From NCBI GenBank assembly GCA_948630815.1, contig CAPIEU010000002.1:1-64000 (forward strand): a stretch of DNA of 64,000 bases, given 5' to 3'. Under the pieces are notes generated by a model that had not been told where the DNA came from, made no database searches, and saw only the letters and a program-made list of their open reading frames with translations. The stretch comes from an uncultured Clostridia bacterium (lineage in GTDB: Bacteria; Bacillota; Clostridia; TANB77; CAG-508). A program made the translations under genes and the position numbers. This document shows positions 26,675 through 36,800 of this stretch, one piece after another (positions within the stretch are counted from its first letter, which is position 1; the number at the start of each line of letters is the position of its first letter).

Positions 26675-28985
26675 ATGAAAGTTTTGTTTGCAGTAAGTAA
26701 TGATAATATAACAGAATCTATTGTTAAAAAATATCAAAAGGATTATAAAGAAATAATATCTTATAAAAATGTTTATTACTTTAACGCAATATTAAAAGAA
26801 ATACGGAAGAGATAAAACTTATGATAGAATAGTCATAAGTGAAGATTTAGAGCCATTTGCAAATAATGATTATGAAGCAATTGATCGTTTCATATTTGAT
26901 AAATTAGATAGTATTAGTGATGAAGCTACAAGCGTAGACGGTAGTGATACACCAATAGTACTTATATGTTCAGACAGACGTGCAAAATCTGAACAATTCT
27001 TGGTAAAACTATTTAGTATAGGTTTATATAGTGCATTACTAGGACAAGATAGAAGTATAGAAGAAGTATGTAAGCTAATAAGAAAACCACGTACTAAAAA
27101 AGAAGCAAAGGCTTATTATAAAATAGATTCAGAAGATGCACAATATCAAGAAGAAAATGAAGACACAGTTAGTGAAATGGAAATACAAAATATTCGTGCA
27201 CATTATAAAAAATTAGGAAAAAATGAAGAAGCGTATATAGATAGTTTTAATAGTATTGCCGATCAATATACAGATTCTCAATTAAAAGTAATTATTAAAT
27301 TTTTACCTTTAAATGTAAAAGCAGTTTTAGAGACTAAATCTCCAAAATATCAATCACTTATGTCATTTGGTAGTAGTGGTATAAAAGCACCTGTTAAAGA
27401 AGAAAAGAAAGAAGAGGCATTAAAAATAAACTTTATTGAAAACCAAACTAATAAGCCAAAAATGACAAAACCTGTTATTGTTCCATCAGCTGTAAATACT
27501 AAAAAAGTAACAAAACTTAGTAAAAAGCAAGAAGGAAATAATACTAAAATTACAAGTGAAACTATAAAAAATAATGTAAAATTACAAGAAGAAAATATGT
27601 CTTTACAAGATTTATTAGATGAAGAAATAGAAGAAGTAAAGCCTATTAAAGAAAAAAGTGTAAATACAACTAAAAAAACAGAAGAACAACCAAAAAGAGG
27701 AAGAGGTAGACCTAAAAAAAATATAGATAATGTTTTAGAGGAAGCTAAAAAAGAGGAAAAAATAGAAAAGAACAATGCAGAAGACAAACCAAAAAGAGGA
27801 AGAGGCAGACCTAAAAAAGTTGTAGATAATGTTTTAGAGGAAGCTAAAAAAGAGGAAAAAATAGAAGATAATGTTAATTTGTTTGATTTATATGAAGAAC
27901 CTAAACAAACAGTTTTACCAGGAATAGAAGAAACAATGGAACAAAAAGTAGACAATTTATTACCGGGTTTTGAAAAAGAAGAATCAAACGAAAATGAAGA
28001 TATTTTACCAGGACTAGAAGAAAATGCTAATAATGTACTAGATGAAGATAATTACAAATTAGAAGAAAATTTTGCTAATCAAAAATATAATGATACTTTA
28101 AAAGATAATGATTATAATAATGTATCAAATACAAGTGAGATTTTAGAACAAAAATCTACACATTACATTGATATACAGGGATTACTTTCAAAAGATAAAA
28201 AAATAGTATCATTTGTTGGAACTACAAAAAATGGAACATCATTCTTAGTAAATAATTTAGGAGAACTTTTTTCTTCAATAGGAATTAAAACAGCAATATT
28301 GGATGTAACAAAAAATAAAAATTCTTATTTTATATATACTAAAAATGAAGAAGAGCTAAGAAGAACTGCTGTAAATGCTATAAGCAAATTGGCAGAAGGC
28401 GAAACAAGTGGAATAAAGGTAAATAACAATTTAACGGTGTATACATCTTTACCAACAGGAGAAAATAATGAAAAACATGAAGAAATACTTGAAACTTTAG
28501 TAAAAAATTATTCTTTAGTATTAATAGATTGTGACTTTGACACAGATATAGCATATTTTAAAAATTCACAAGAAATTTATCTTGTACAAAGTATGGATAT
28601 TCTTACAATACAATCACTTACAGAGTTTTTAAGAGATTTAAAAGTAAGGAATATATTATTACAAGATAAAATAAGAATAGTAATAAATAAACAAACAAAA
28701 ATAAGAGGATTAAATCCTAAAGTTATAATTGGAGGAATGGCATATTACAATGACCCATCAATGTCATTCATGACAGAGCTATTTAATAAAGATAGTGTTA
28801 GATATTGTGCAATACCATTTGATGAGCAAGTATATTCAAAGTATTTAGAAGGATTAGTAAATTGTAATGTATCATTAAATGGATATCCAAAAAACTTTAT
28901 GGTGTCATTAAAAGAATTAGGAAATATGGTATATCCATTACTAAATAATAAGTATAGACCACTAGATAATTATCGTAAGAAATAA
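26675..28985 (+). CDS. TadZ/MinD-like ATPase homologue with AT-hook linker, split by a +1 frameshift
   Basis: 769 aa if the shift at 26804 is made. N-terminal receiver-like domain (MKVLFAVSNDNITES; DRIVISEDLEP; PIVLICSDRRA) as in TadZ/CpaE. A long charged linker carries two copies of PKRGRGRPKK, the AT-hook motif, and repeated LPGxE segments. The C-terminal domain is MinD/ParA-like (KKIVSFVGTTKNGTS; LVLIDCDFD), but the P-loop lacks the second conserved Lys, so ATP binding may be weak or lost. The site reads ata C gga aga: ILKEI then GRDKTYDRIV; zero frame stops after RKR. GGGGGAAA site before ATG. Probably a polarity or pilus-localisation factor with DNA-binding potential. Confidence 0.75.
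26804..26807 (+). other. +1 frameshift site CGGA, TadZ-like gene
   Basis: ata C gga aga. Skipping C joins the 43-codon start to a 726-codon frame; zero frame stops three codons later. Confidence 0.85.
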
Positions 28986-29052
28986 TATAGATATTGGAGC
29001 AAATTTAATAGTTATAGATTGAACAATAATAAAGAATGTAGAGGTGACGAAA

Positions 29053-30147
29053 TTGATATTTGTTTTAGTCCTACTTGTAGGGATAATTATAGCATTAATA
29101 GTATATAATATTGTTGTATATAGAAGAATACAAAATTTTAAAGATGTTAATCAAAAAATAACAGGTTTAAATGTATTACAAGACTTCATGAATACAATAG
29201 GGGAATACTCAACAGTAGATGAAAAAATAGAGAAAATAAATGAAATACTAATTGAAAAATATGATATTAAATATTCAACAATAGTAATGTTTGATGGTAC
29301 AGAATATGCTATAAAAGCATCCAATGTTCAAGAACAACATTGGGAAGCATTAAGAAATCTTCATAATCAAGAAATTTTTAAAGATAGTATTTCCGCTGCA
29401 ACTCCTAAATATGTTACAGTTAATAATGATACAGAAAGACTACCATATCAAACAATGGAATTTGGAAGAGCAAAATCTGCAATGTTCTTTCCATTATATA
29501 TAGATAATGTATATATTGGATATTGGATAATAGAAAGTGGAGAACCGCATGCGTTTGATAAAATAGATACAACAATATTAGAAGTAGTAAAAGAAAACAT
29601 TATAGCAGTATATAAAACAATATCTTATCAAAATACAGTAGAAAATATTGCAAGGAAAGATTTATTTTCAAGTCTTAATTCAGCAGAGTATTTGTATGGT
29701 AAAGGAAAGAAAATAATTGATAAATATGCTACCTCAACAGTATGTATGTTAAAAATAACAAATCTTGAAGAAATAAATAAACAATATAATAGAGAAACTG
29801 GAAATGATGTAATAACAGAAGTAAGTAATTATATTAGTGAAAATATTTCGCAAGAATACGTATTTGTAAGATATATGGGACCTAAATTTGCAATAGTATT
29901 TTCAGGAGTAGATATAGAAAGTGTTTTAGAATTTGTTCAAGATTTAAAAACTAATTTAGAAAAATTAGAAATTGAAGAATTCTTAGAAGATGAAAAAGCA
30001 GACATAGAAACTAGGTATGTTATGCCAAAATTAAATTTTGTGCTAACAACATATTATAAAGGTACAGCTCTTGAAAATGTAACTAAAAAGCTAGAAGAAT
30101 ATTTAGATAATGCAGATAAAAATGAAAGTGATATAAATAATATTTAA
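29053..30147 (+). CDS. Membrane GAF-degenerate GGDEF protein
   Basis: 364 aa: one N-terminal helix (LIFVLVLLVGIIIALIVYNI), a GAF domain (about residues 45-200) and a GGDEF-like domain (220-360). The GGDEF signature is replaced by YMGPKF and no I-site is apparent, so diguanylate cyclase activity is unlikely; a nucleotide-sensing or scaffold role is more plausible. TTG at 29053 gives correct spacing from GAGGTG; GTG at 29044 overlaps the site. It probably forms an operon with the preceding TadZ-like gene. Confidence 0.75.
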   Translation: MIFVLVLLVGIIIALIVYNIVVYRRIQNFKDVNQKITGLNVLQDFMNTIGEYSTVDEKIEKINEILIEKYDIKYSTIVMFDGTEYAIKASNVQEQHWEALRNLHNQEIFKDSISAATPKYVTVNNDTERLPYQTMEFGRAKSAMFFPLYIDNVYIGYWIIESGEPHAFDKIDTTILEVVKENIIAVYKTISYQNTVENIARKDLFSSLNSAEYLYGKGKKIIDKYATSTVCMLKITNLEEINKQYNRETGNDVITEVSNYISENISQEYVFVRYMGPKFAIVFSGVDIESVLEFVQDLKTNLEKLEIEEFLEDEKADIETRYVMPKLNFVLTTYYKGTALENVTKKLEEYLDNADKNESDINNI

Positions 30148-30168
30148 TTATATGAGGAGGAATGTATT

Positions 30169-30423
30169 ATGGATATGGATAAAACAATGAGTTTTACAGT
30201 AGAAAAAGACAAAAATGTAAGAGCAAGAGAAATATTAAAAACTGTATATGAAGCATTATTAGAAAAAGGATATAATCCAATTAATCAAATTGTTGGATAT
30301 ATATTATCTGGTGACCCAACATATATAACAAGTAATAAAGATGCAAGAAACTTAATTCGCTTAATAGAAAGAGACGAATTATTAGAAAAGATGGTAAAAA
30401 ATTATATAGGATTAGATGAATAA
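30169..30423 (+). CDS. ireB: IreB family regulatory phosphoprotein (UPF0297)
   Basis: 84-aa protein with the family signature REILKTVYEALLEKGYNPINQIVGYILSGDP split over residues 21-51, and TYITSNKDARNLI. In Enterococcus IreB is phosphorylated by the PASTA kinase IreK; a PASTA kinase gene is present here at 48920. The order ireB-ruvX-yrzB is standard in Firmicutes. GAGGAGG site before ATG. Confidence 0.93.
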   Translation: MDMDKTMSFTVEKDKNVRAREILKTVYEALLEKGYNPINQIVGYILSGDPTYITSNKDARNLIRLIERDELLEKMVKNYIGLDE

Positions 30424-30424
30424 T

Positions 30425-30839
30425 ATGCGAATACTTGGGTTAGATTATGGAGATGCAAGAGTAGGAGTTGCAATCTCGGATGCACTACGGAATAACTGCA
30501 CAAGGTCTTGAAACAATACATCATAAAGGAAATGATAAAACTGTTTTAAAAAGATTAGAAGAAATAGTAAATCAATATGAAGTGACAAAAATTGTTATTG
30601 GAATGCCATTAAATATGAATGGTACAAGTTCTACAAGAGTTGAAATTACTAAAAATTTTATTCATAAATTGAACTGTAAATTTCCTAAAATAGAAATAAT
30701 TGAAATTGATGAAAGGCTAACCACAGTTGCAGCACATAAAACTATGAATTTTTTAGATGTAAATAAAACTAAAAAAAGAGGAATAGTAGATACTATTTCA
30801 GCAGTATATATTTTAGAAATGTATATGAATAAGAAATAA
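30425..30839 (+). CDS. ruvX: Holliday junction resolvase-like RuvX (YqgF), split by a +1 frameshift
   Basis: 137-aa RNase H-fold protein involved in pre-16S rRNA processing. It starts MRILGLDYGDARVGVAISDA with the catalytic Asp, then an extra C before GGA: AL then GITAQGLETI. Later motifs IVIGMPLNMNGTS, DERLTT and the end DTISAVYILEMY match the family. Zero-frame translation from ATG ends at residue 28 (RNNCTRS). It starts 1 base after the ireB stop. Confidence 0.93.
30488..30491 (+). other. +1 frameshift site CGGA, ruvX
   Basis: cta C gga ata. Skipping C gives ISDALGITAQGL, conserved in RuvX. Confidence 0.9.
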
Positions 30840-30898
30840 GTTATTAATGTTGTAGAAATACAAATTTATATAGAAAGATTGAAAGGAGATTTTGGGTT

Positions 30899-31210
30899 AT
30901 GGACGAAAATAATATTCCAGAGGAAGAATTAGATAACATCATAGTATTAAATGATGAGAATGGGGAAGAAGTTAAATTTGAATTTTTAGATTTAGTTGAA
31001 TTAGATGGAGAAGAATATGTAGTATTATTACCAGCTGATGAAAGTGATGGTGAAGAAGGAGAAGTTGTAATACTTAGAGTTGAAGATACAGAATCAGAAG
31101 AAGAAGAATCTTATGTAAGTGTTGATGATGAAGAAGTATTAAATAAAGTATTTGAAATGTTTAAAGAAAAATTCAAAGATGAATTTAATTTTGTAGATGA
31201 AGACAAATAG
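30899..31210 (+). CDS. DUF1292 family acidic protein (YrzB-like)
   Basis: 103 aa, strongly acidic, with NDENGEEVKFEFLDLVELDG and EYVVLLPADE typical of DUF1292. It follows ruvX as in most Firmicutes. Function unknown. AAAGGAG site before ATG; a strong terminator follows. Confidence 0.9.
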   Translation: MDENNIPEEELDNIIVLNDENGEEVKFEFLDLVELDGEEYVVLLPADESDGEEGEVVILRVEDTESEEEESYVSVDDEEVLNKVFEMFKEKFKDEFNFVDEDK

Positions 31211-31221
31211 GTAAGAAAATA

Positions 31222-31262
31222 AAAAGTACAAATCAAGAGTTAAGGCTGATTTGTACTTTTTA
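31222..31262 (+). terminator. Terminator after the yrzB-like gene
   Basis: AAAAAGTACAAATCA pairs with TGATTTGTACTTTTT, a near-perfect 15-bp stem. Confidence 0.92.
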
Positions 31263-31266
31263 TAAT

Positions 31267-31444
31267 ATGTTACTGTTTAACCTAATGTTTCATAACTAGC
31301 GTGAGTGTAGTAATATATTTATTTTGCCAAGTAAAGTATGCGGAATCTCCAGAGAGGCGTTGGCGAGTGTCGAAACTTTTCAAAATAAATATATTACTTT
31401 CATGAGAGTGTATTGCAAACTATATAGTCTAACCAGTAACATAT
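31267..31444 (+). repeat. 178-bp nested inverted-repeat element, copy 1
   Basis: Outer arms ATGTTACTGTTTAACC and its near-complement at 31428-31444; inner arms AGTAATATATTTATTTT and AAAATAAATATATTACTTT; a GC-richer centre with GAGGCGTTGGCGAGTGTCGA. The centre and both arm pairs recur in reverse orientation at 56625-56795. No ORF inside. It looks like a miniature transposable element or a folded RNA family. Confidence 0.8.
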
Positions 31445-31499
31445 TATTAGAAATCATAATAAAAAGAGTTGAAAAATATATAAAAAATTCCAAAAAGTA

Positions 31500-31528
31500 T
31501 TGATTTTTATAATTAAATAGGGTACAAT
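31500..31528 (+). promoter_or_regulatory. Promoter of the rimP-nusA-infB operon
   Basis: TTGATT and TACAAT with a 17-base spacer, 70 bases before rimP. A leader hairpin (AAGAGTGGGA with TCCCACTCTT, 31550-31576) follows without a T-run. Confidence 0.65.
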
Positions 31529-31600
31529 AAGTATGCAATATGAAAATTAGAAGAGTGGGAACCAATCCCACTCTTCGATTGTATAGATAGGAGGTTTCTT

Positions 31601-32059
31601 TTGGCCAGTATTGAAGAACGAGTAGAAAGCCTTTTAAAAAGTAGAATTACAGAGCTTGGATATGAACTTTATGATGTAGAATATGCAAAAGAAGGCAAAA
31701 ACTATTTTTTAAGAATTTTCATTGATAATGAAAATGGAATTGATTTAAACGACTGTGAAAAAGTAAACAATGGAATTATGGATTTATTAGACACAGAAGA
31801 TGTTATTAAAGAACAATACTTTTTAGAAGTATCTTCACCAGGAATTGAAAGAGTAATTAGAAAAGATAAGCATTTTGATTATGCAATGGGAGAAAAAATT
31901 GAAGTAAATTTATTTAAACCACAAAATGATAAAAAATGTTTAGAAGGTATATTAACAGGATATGACGATACGTCTATTACAATAATGTATGAAAATGATG
32001 AAATATGTATTTCAAGAAAAAATATTTCATTAATAAAAACCAAATATGATTGGGATTAA
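31601..32059 (+). CDS. rimP: Ribosome maturation factor RimP
   Basis: 152-aa 30S assembly factor: GYELYDVEYAKEGKNYFLRI and the conserved VSSPGIERVIRKDKHF are visible, followed by the Sm-like C-terminal domain. TTG start after AGGAGG. First gene of the nusA-infB operon. Confidence 0.95.
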   Translation: MASIEERVESLLKSRITELGYELYDVEYAKEGKNYFLRIFIDNENGIDLNDCEKVNNGIMDLLDTEDVIKEQYFLEVSSPGIERVIRKDKHFDYAMGEKIEVNLFKPQNDKKCLEGILTGYDDTSITIMYENDEICISRKNISLIKTKYDWD

Positions 32060-32082
32060 AAGATGAAAAAAATAATTTGCTA

Positions 32083-32150
32083 GAGCAGACGCTCTTGTCT
32101 GCCATAACAAAATGCAAAAATGTGTAGGGGCGGACTTGTGTCCAACCGCG
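32083..32150. repeat. Two GTAGGGG/GCAGAC palindromic repeats
   Basis: GCAGACGCTCTTGTCTGC (32085-32102) and GTAGGGGCGGACTTGTGTCC (32123-32142), both inside the rimP-nusA gap. Members of the dispersed family. Confidence 0.65.
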
Positions 32151-32198
32151 AAAAGAAAATAAATATGTATTAATAAAATATAAAAGGAGGAATAAGGT

Positions 32199-33278
32199 AT
32201 GAAAGCAATAGACAATAAGGAATTAGTATTAGCACTAGAAGAATTAGAAAATGAGAAAGGAATAAAGAAATCATATTTAATTGAAGCAATTGAACAAGCA
32301 TTAGTAACAGCATACAAGAGAAATTTTGATTCAGCAGAAAATGTAAAAGTAGTTATGGATAAGGAAACTGGAGCGGCACATCTTTATGCTGTAAAAGAAG
32401 TAGTAGAAGCAGTAGAAGATTTTAATTTACAAGTAAATTTAGAAGAAGCAAGAACAATTAGCAAAAAGCTAGAAATAGGAGATACTGTAGATATTGAAAT
32501 GATACCAAAAGACTTTGGTAGAATTGCAGCTCAAACAGCAAAACAAGTTATTATTCAAAAATTAAGAGAGGCAGAAAGAGAAATAGTATTTACAGAATTT
32601 AATGATAGAATTGGTGAAATAGTTTCAGGACTTGTTCAAAAAGCTGATTCAAATATTATTGTAATGGATCTTGGAAAATTAGAAGGAATAATGCCAGCAA
32701 AAGAACAAATACCTACAGAAAAATACAAGGTAAATAATAAAGTAAGAGGATATGTTTTAGATGTTGTAAAAGGATTAAAAGGAATACCACAAGTGATTGT
32801 ATCAAGAGCTTGCCCAGATTTTGTTAGAAAATTATTCGAATTTGAAATACCAGAAATATATGAAGGACTTATTGAAATAAAAAGTGTATCACGTGATCCT
32901 GGATATAGAAGTAAAGTTGCAGTATATTCAAATAATGAAAATATAGATCCAGTTGGTTCTTGCGTAGGGCAAAAAGGTGTTAGAATTCAAAATATAATAA
33001 ATGAATTAAATGGCGAAAAAATAGATGTAATTGAATGGAATCCTGATCCATCAATATATATTGCATCAGCACTTCTTCCAGCACAAGTTATGGCTGTAGA
33101 TATAAAAGAAGAAGAAAAATTTGCACAAGTTATTGTTCCAGATGATCAACTATCACTTGCAATTGGAAAATCAGGTCAAAATGCTAGACTTGCAGCAAGA
33201 CTTACAAATTGGAAAATTGATATAAAGAGTGAATCTCAATTTAGAGAAATGATAGCAAATATGAGTGAAGAGGAATAA
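32199..33278 (+). CDS. nusA: Transcription termination/antitermination factor NusA
   Basis: 359 aa: N-terminal RNAP-binding domain, S1 domain (about residues 130-200, RGYVLDVVKG), KH1 (SCVGQKGVRIQNIINELNG) and KH2 (LAIGKSGQNARLAARLT). No acidic C-terminal repeats, as usual outside Proteobacteria. AGGAGG site before ATG. Confidence 0.95.
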   Translation: MKAIDNKELVLALEELENEKGIKKSYLIEAIEQALVTAYKRNFDSAENVKVVMDKETGAAHLYAVKEVVEAVEDFNLQVNLEEARTISKKLEIGDTVDIEMIPKDFGRIAAQTAKQVIIQKLREAEREIVFTEFNDRIGEIVSGLVQKADSNIIVMDLGKLEGIMPAKEQIPTEKYKVNNKVRGYVLDVVKGLKGIPQVIVSRACPDFVRKLFEFEIPEIYEGLIEIKSVSRDPGYRSKVAVYSNNENIDPVGSCVGQKGVRIQNIINELNGEKIDVIEWNPDPSIYIASALLPAQVMAVDIKEEEKFAQVIVPDDQLSLAIGKSGQNARLAARLTNWKIDIKSESQFREMIANMSEEE

Positions 33279-33318
33279 TTATACATACATCTAATATTAT
33301 AGTGGAGGTAATAAAATT

Positions 33319-33582
33319 ATGAGAAGAATGCCACAAAGAACATGTATGGGATGTAATTTGAAAAAAGACAAAAAAGATTTTATAAGAATTGTAAAAAATA
33401 AAAATGGTGAAATAAATATTGATAAAACTGGAAAAATGGAAGGCAGAGGTGCATATTTATGTGATAATATAAAATGCCTAGAAGTCGTTATAAAGACTAA
33501 AAGAATTGAGAAAGTTTTTGAAATGAAAATAGATAATGATATTTATGAGAAATTAAGAGGTGTAATGGTTGACGGAGAGTAA
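33319..33582 (+). CDS. ylxR: YlxR family RNA-binding protein (RnpM)
   Basis: 87 aa with PQRTCMGCNLKKDKKDFIRI and GRGAYLCDN, the YlxR signature with paired cysteines. In Bacillus this protein modulates RNase P. GGAGGT site before ATG; its end overlaps the next gene by 14 bases. Confidence 0.93.
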   Translation: MRRMPQRTCMGCNLKKDKKDFIRIVKNKNGEINIDKTGKMEGRGAYLCDNIKCLEVVIKTKRIEKVFEMKIDNDIYEKLRGVMVDGE

Positions 33583-33889
33583 AGTTTTAGGATTACTTGG
33601 ATTGTCTGCTAAAGCAGGAAAAGTATGTTTTGGAAGAGAAGCATGTATTGATTTAATACAAAAAAATAAAATTAAGCTTGTAGTTGTAGCTGTTGATGCA
33701 GCAGATAGAACTAAAAAAGATATAAAAGTTATTTGTGATAATAACAATACTAAAATTTGTTTTTATGGAACAATTGAAAATTTAAGTAAAGCAATTGGTA
33801 AAAGCAATAAAGCAATAATTGGTATTAAAGAAGAAAATTTTGCAAAGCAAATAGAGAAAATAATTAATGGGGGTGAAGTTATTGGGTAA
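33569..33889 (+). CDS. L7Ae-family ribosomal-like protein YlxQ
   Basis: 106-aa RNA-binding protein of the L7Ae/L30e/Gadd45 fold: LGLLGLSAKAGKVCFGREAC and IKLVVVAVDAADRT. TTG start inside the end of ylxR; it overlaps the infB start. The kink-turn binding role is inferred from the family. Confidence 0.9.
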   Translation: MTESKVLGLLGLSAKAGKVCFGREACIDLIQKNKIKLVVVAVDAADRTKKDIKVICDNNNTKICFYGTIENLSKAIGKSNKAIIGIKEENFAKQIEKIINGGEVIG

Positions 33890-36800
33890 GATTAAAATAC
33901 ATGAATTAGCAAAAAAAATAGGCTTAACCAGTAAAGAAATTTTAGAAAAAGCAACAAAACTAGGAATTGATGTTAAAAATCATATGAGTTCAGTAGAAGA
34001 TGATACAGCAATAAAGATTCAAGAAAGCTTTAAAAAAACATCAAAAAGTGAAAAGGAAAGTAAATCTAGTACTAAAAGTACTGAAAAACAAACTAAGAAA
34101 GACGAGAATATAGCTTCTAAAGATACAAAAAAGAAGAATGATAAACCTAGTTCACCAGTTATTATAAGAAGGGAAGTTATAATATCTGAAGAGGAAGAAA
34201 CAAGATTAAAAGAGGAAGAAGAGAAAAAAAGAAGAGAACAACATAAAAAAGAAGTTGGTTTTGTAGAAAGAAATGCAAACAAAGATTATAATATAGTTTA
34301 TAGAAATAAACCAACAAAACCATTAACAGTAAGTGAACTATTTGGATTAAAAAAGGAAACAAAGGAAGAACCTAAAGAAGAGAAGAATGTAGAGAAAGAA
34401 ATAGTTAAAGAAGATGTAGAGCCTAAAACACAAAATGTTCCTAATGAACAACAAGAGAAAGAAAAGAAGGCTGTTATTAGTGAACAGAAAAATCAGCCTA
34501 CTATAAAAAATGAAGAAAATATAGAAAGAGATACAAAAACTCAATATCAACCAAGAACAAATAATCGTCTAAACAATGATAATAGAAACCAAAATAGTTA
34601 TAATAATCAAGGTAAAAATTTTGGAAATAATGGATATAATCAAAATAGAAATAATAATGGTTATAGAAATAACAACCAAAATGGTGGTTATAATAACAAT
34701 CAAAATAATGGATATAATAACCAAGGTAGAAATTTTGGAAATAATCAAGGAAGAAATGGATTTAATAGAAACAGCGATAGAAACCCAAATAACCAAGGTG
34801 GATTTAATAAAAATGGATATAATAATCAAGGTAGAAATGGATTTAGAAATAATGACGGATATTCAAAACGTCCTCTTGATGAAAAAGGTATAGAAAAAAA
34901 TATTAAAAATATAATGACCGAAGTTGTAGAAAAGGAAACAGTAAGAGAATACAACAAAAATATTGATAAACAAAAACAAAACAGATTAGATGAAAATAAA
35001 ACTAAAAAGAGACAAAGAAGACAAGATAATGGATTTGATGAAGATAAATTAAAGAGTTTAAAACAAAGAGACAATTTATCCAATATGTTTAATGATACAG
35101 AAGGTGGAATGTTAGATTATTATGATTTAACAACACAAAGAGGAAAGAAAAACAAAAAAAGATTAAACAAGCCAGATGAACAAAGAGTAAAACAAAAAAT
35201 ATTTGAACTTACAGAAATTACAATAGAAGACCCAATAACAGTTAAAGACTTAGCAGCTGAAATGAAAAAGACTACAGCAGATGTTATTAAGAAATTATTA
35301 GGATATGGTGTTCTTGCTACAATAAACAACGAAATAGATTTTGATACAGCATTCTTAATTGCAGGAGAATTTGGAATAACTGCTAAAAAGAAAGAAACTG
35401 TAACAGAAGAAGATATTTTATTTGATGATACAGAAGATGTTGAAAGTGATTTACAACCAAGACCACCAGTTGTAGTTGTTATGGGTCACGTTGACCATGG
35501 TAAAACTTCACTTCTTGATGCAGTTAGACAAACGAATGTGATAGAAGGAGAAGCAGGAGGAATTACACAACACATTGGTGCGTATAAAGTAAAAATAAAT
35601 GACAGAGAGATAACATTTTTAGATACTCCAGGGCATGAAGCATTTACAAGTATGAGAGCAAGAGGAGCACAAGTTACAGATATTGCAATACTTGTTGTTG
35701 CGGCAAATGATGGAGTTATGCCTCAAACAGTAGAAGCAATAAATCACGCAAAAGCTGCTGAAATTCCTATTATTGTGGCATTAAATAAAATTGATGTTGA
35801 AGGAGCAAATCCAGAAAAGGTAAAACAAGAACTTATGAAATATGAATTAGTACCAGAAGAATGGGGAGGAGACACAATATATGTAGAAATTTCAGCTAAG
35901 AAAAAAATAAATATTGATACTCTACTTGAAATGGTATTATTAGTTGCAGATATGAAAGAACTAAAAGCAAATCCAAATAAACAATCAAAAGGAACAGTTA
36001 TAGAAGCGAAATTAGATAAAGCAAGAGGACCTGTTGTATCAATGCTTGTACAACGTGGTACTTTAGATGTTGGAGATACAATTGTTGTTGGTTCTACAAT
36101 AGGTAGAATTAGAGCAATGACAGATGATAAAGGAAGAAAAGTAAAAAAAGCAGGTCCTTCAACTCCTGTTGAAATAATAGGTTTAACAGAAGTTCCAGAA
36201 GCAGGAGATACTTTCTATGAAGTAAAAGATGAAAAAACAGCAAAACATTTAATAGAAAGAAGAAAACGTAGTAGGAGAGAAAAATCAATAAATGCTACTT
36301 CAAGAGTAACATTAAATGATTTATTTGACCAAATAGAAAAAGGACACCTAAAACAATTAAACTTAATAGTAAAAGCAGATGTTCAAGGTTCAGTAGAAGC
36401 TGTAACACAAAGTTTAGAAAAAATATCAAACGAAGAAGTACAAGTAAAAGTAATACATGCAAATGTTGGTGGAGTTACAGAATCAGATGTTACACTTGCA
36501 AAAGTATCTAATGCAATTATAATAGCATTTAATGTAAGACCAGACCCAATTGCTAAAGATGTTGCTAAAAAAGAAGAAGTTGAAATTAAACAATATTCAG
36601 TTATTTACCAAGCAATTGAAGATGTTGAAGCAGCAATGAAAGGAATGTTAGATCCAGTTTATGTTGAAAAAGTAATAGGAAATGCAGAAATTAGACAAAC
36701 ATTTAAAGTAAGTGGTGTTGGAACAATTGCTGGATGTTATGTAACAGATGGTAGTGTTGCAAGAAATGCAGGAATAAGAGTAATTAGAGATAATGTAGTT

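Noticed and set aside
34576..34893. 105-aa frame with repeats of Ile/Glu
   Set aside because: Out-of-frame shadow of the low-complexity block in infB.
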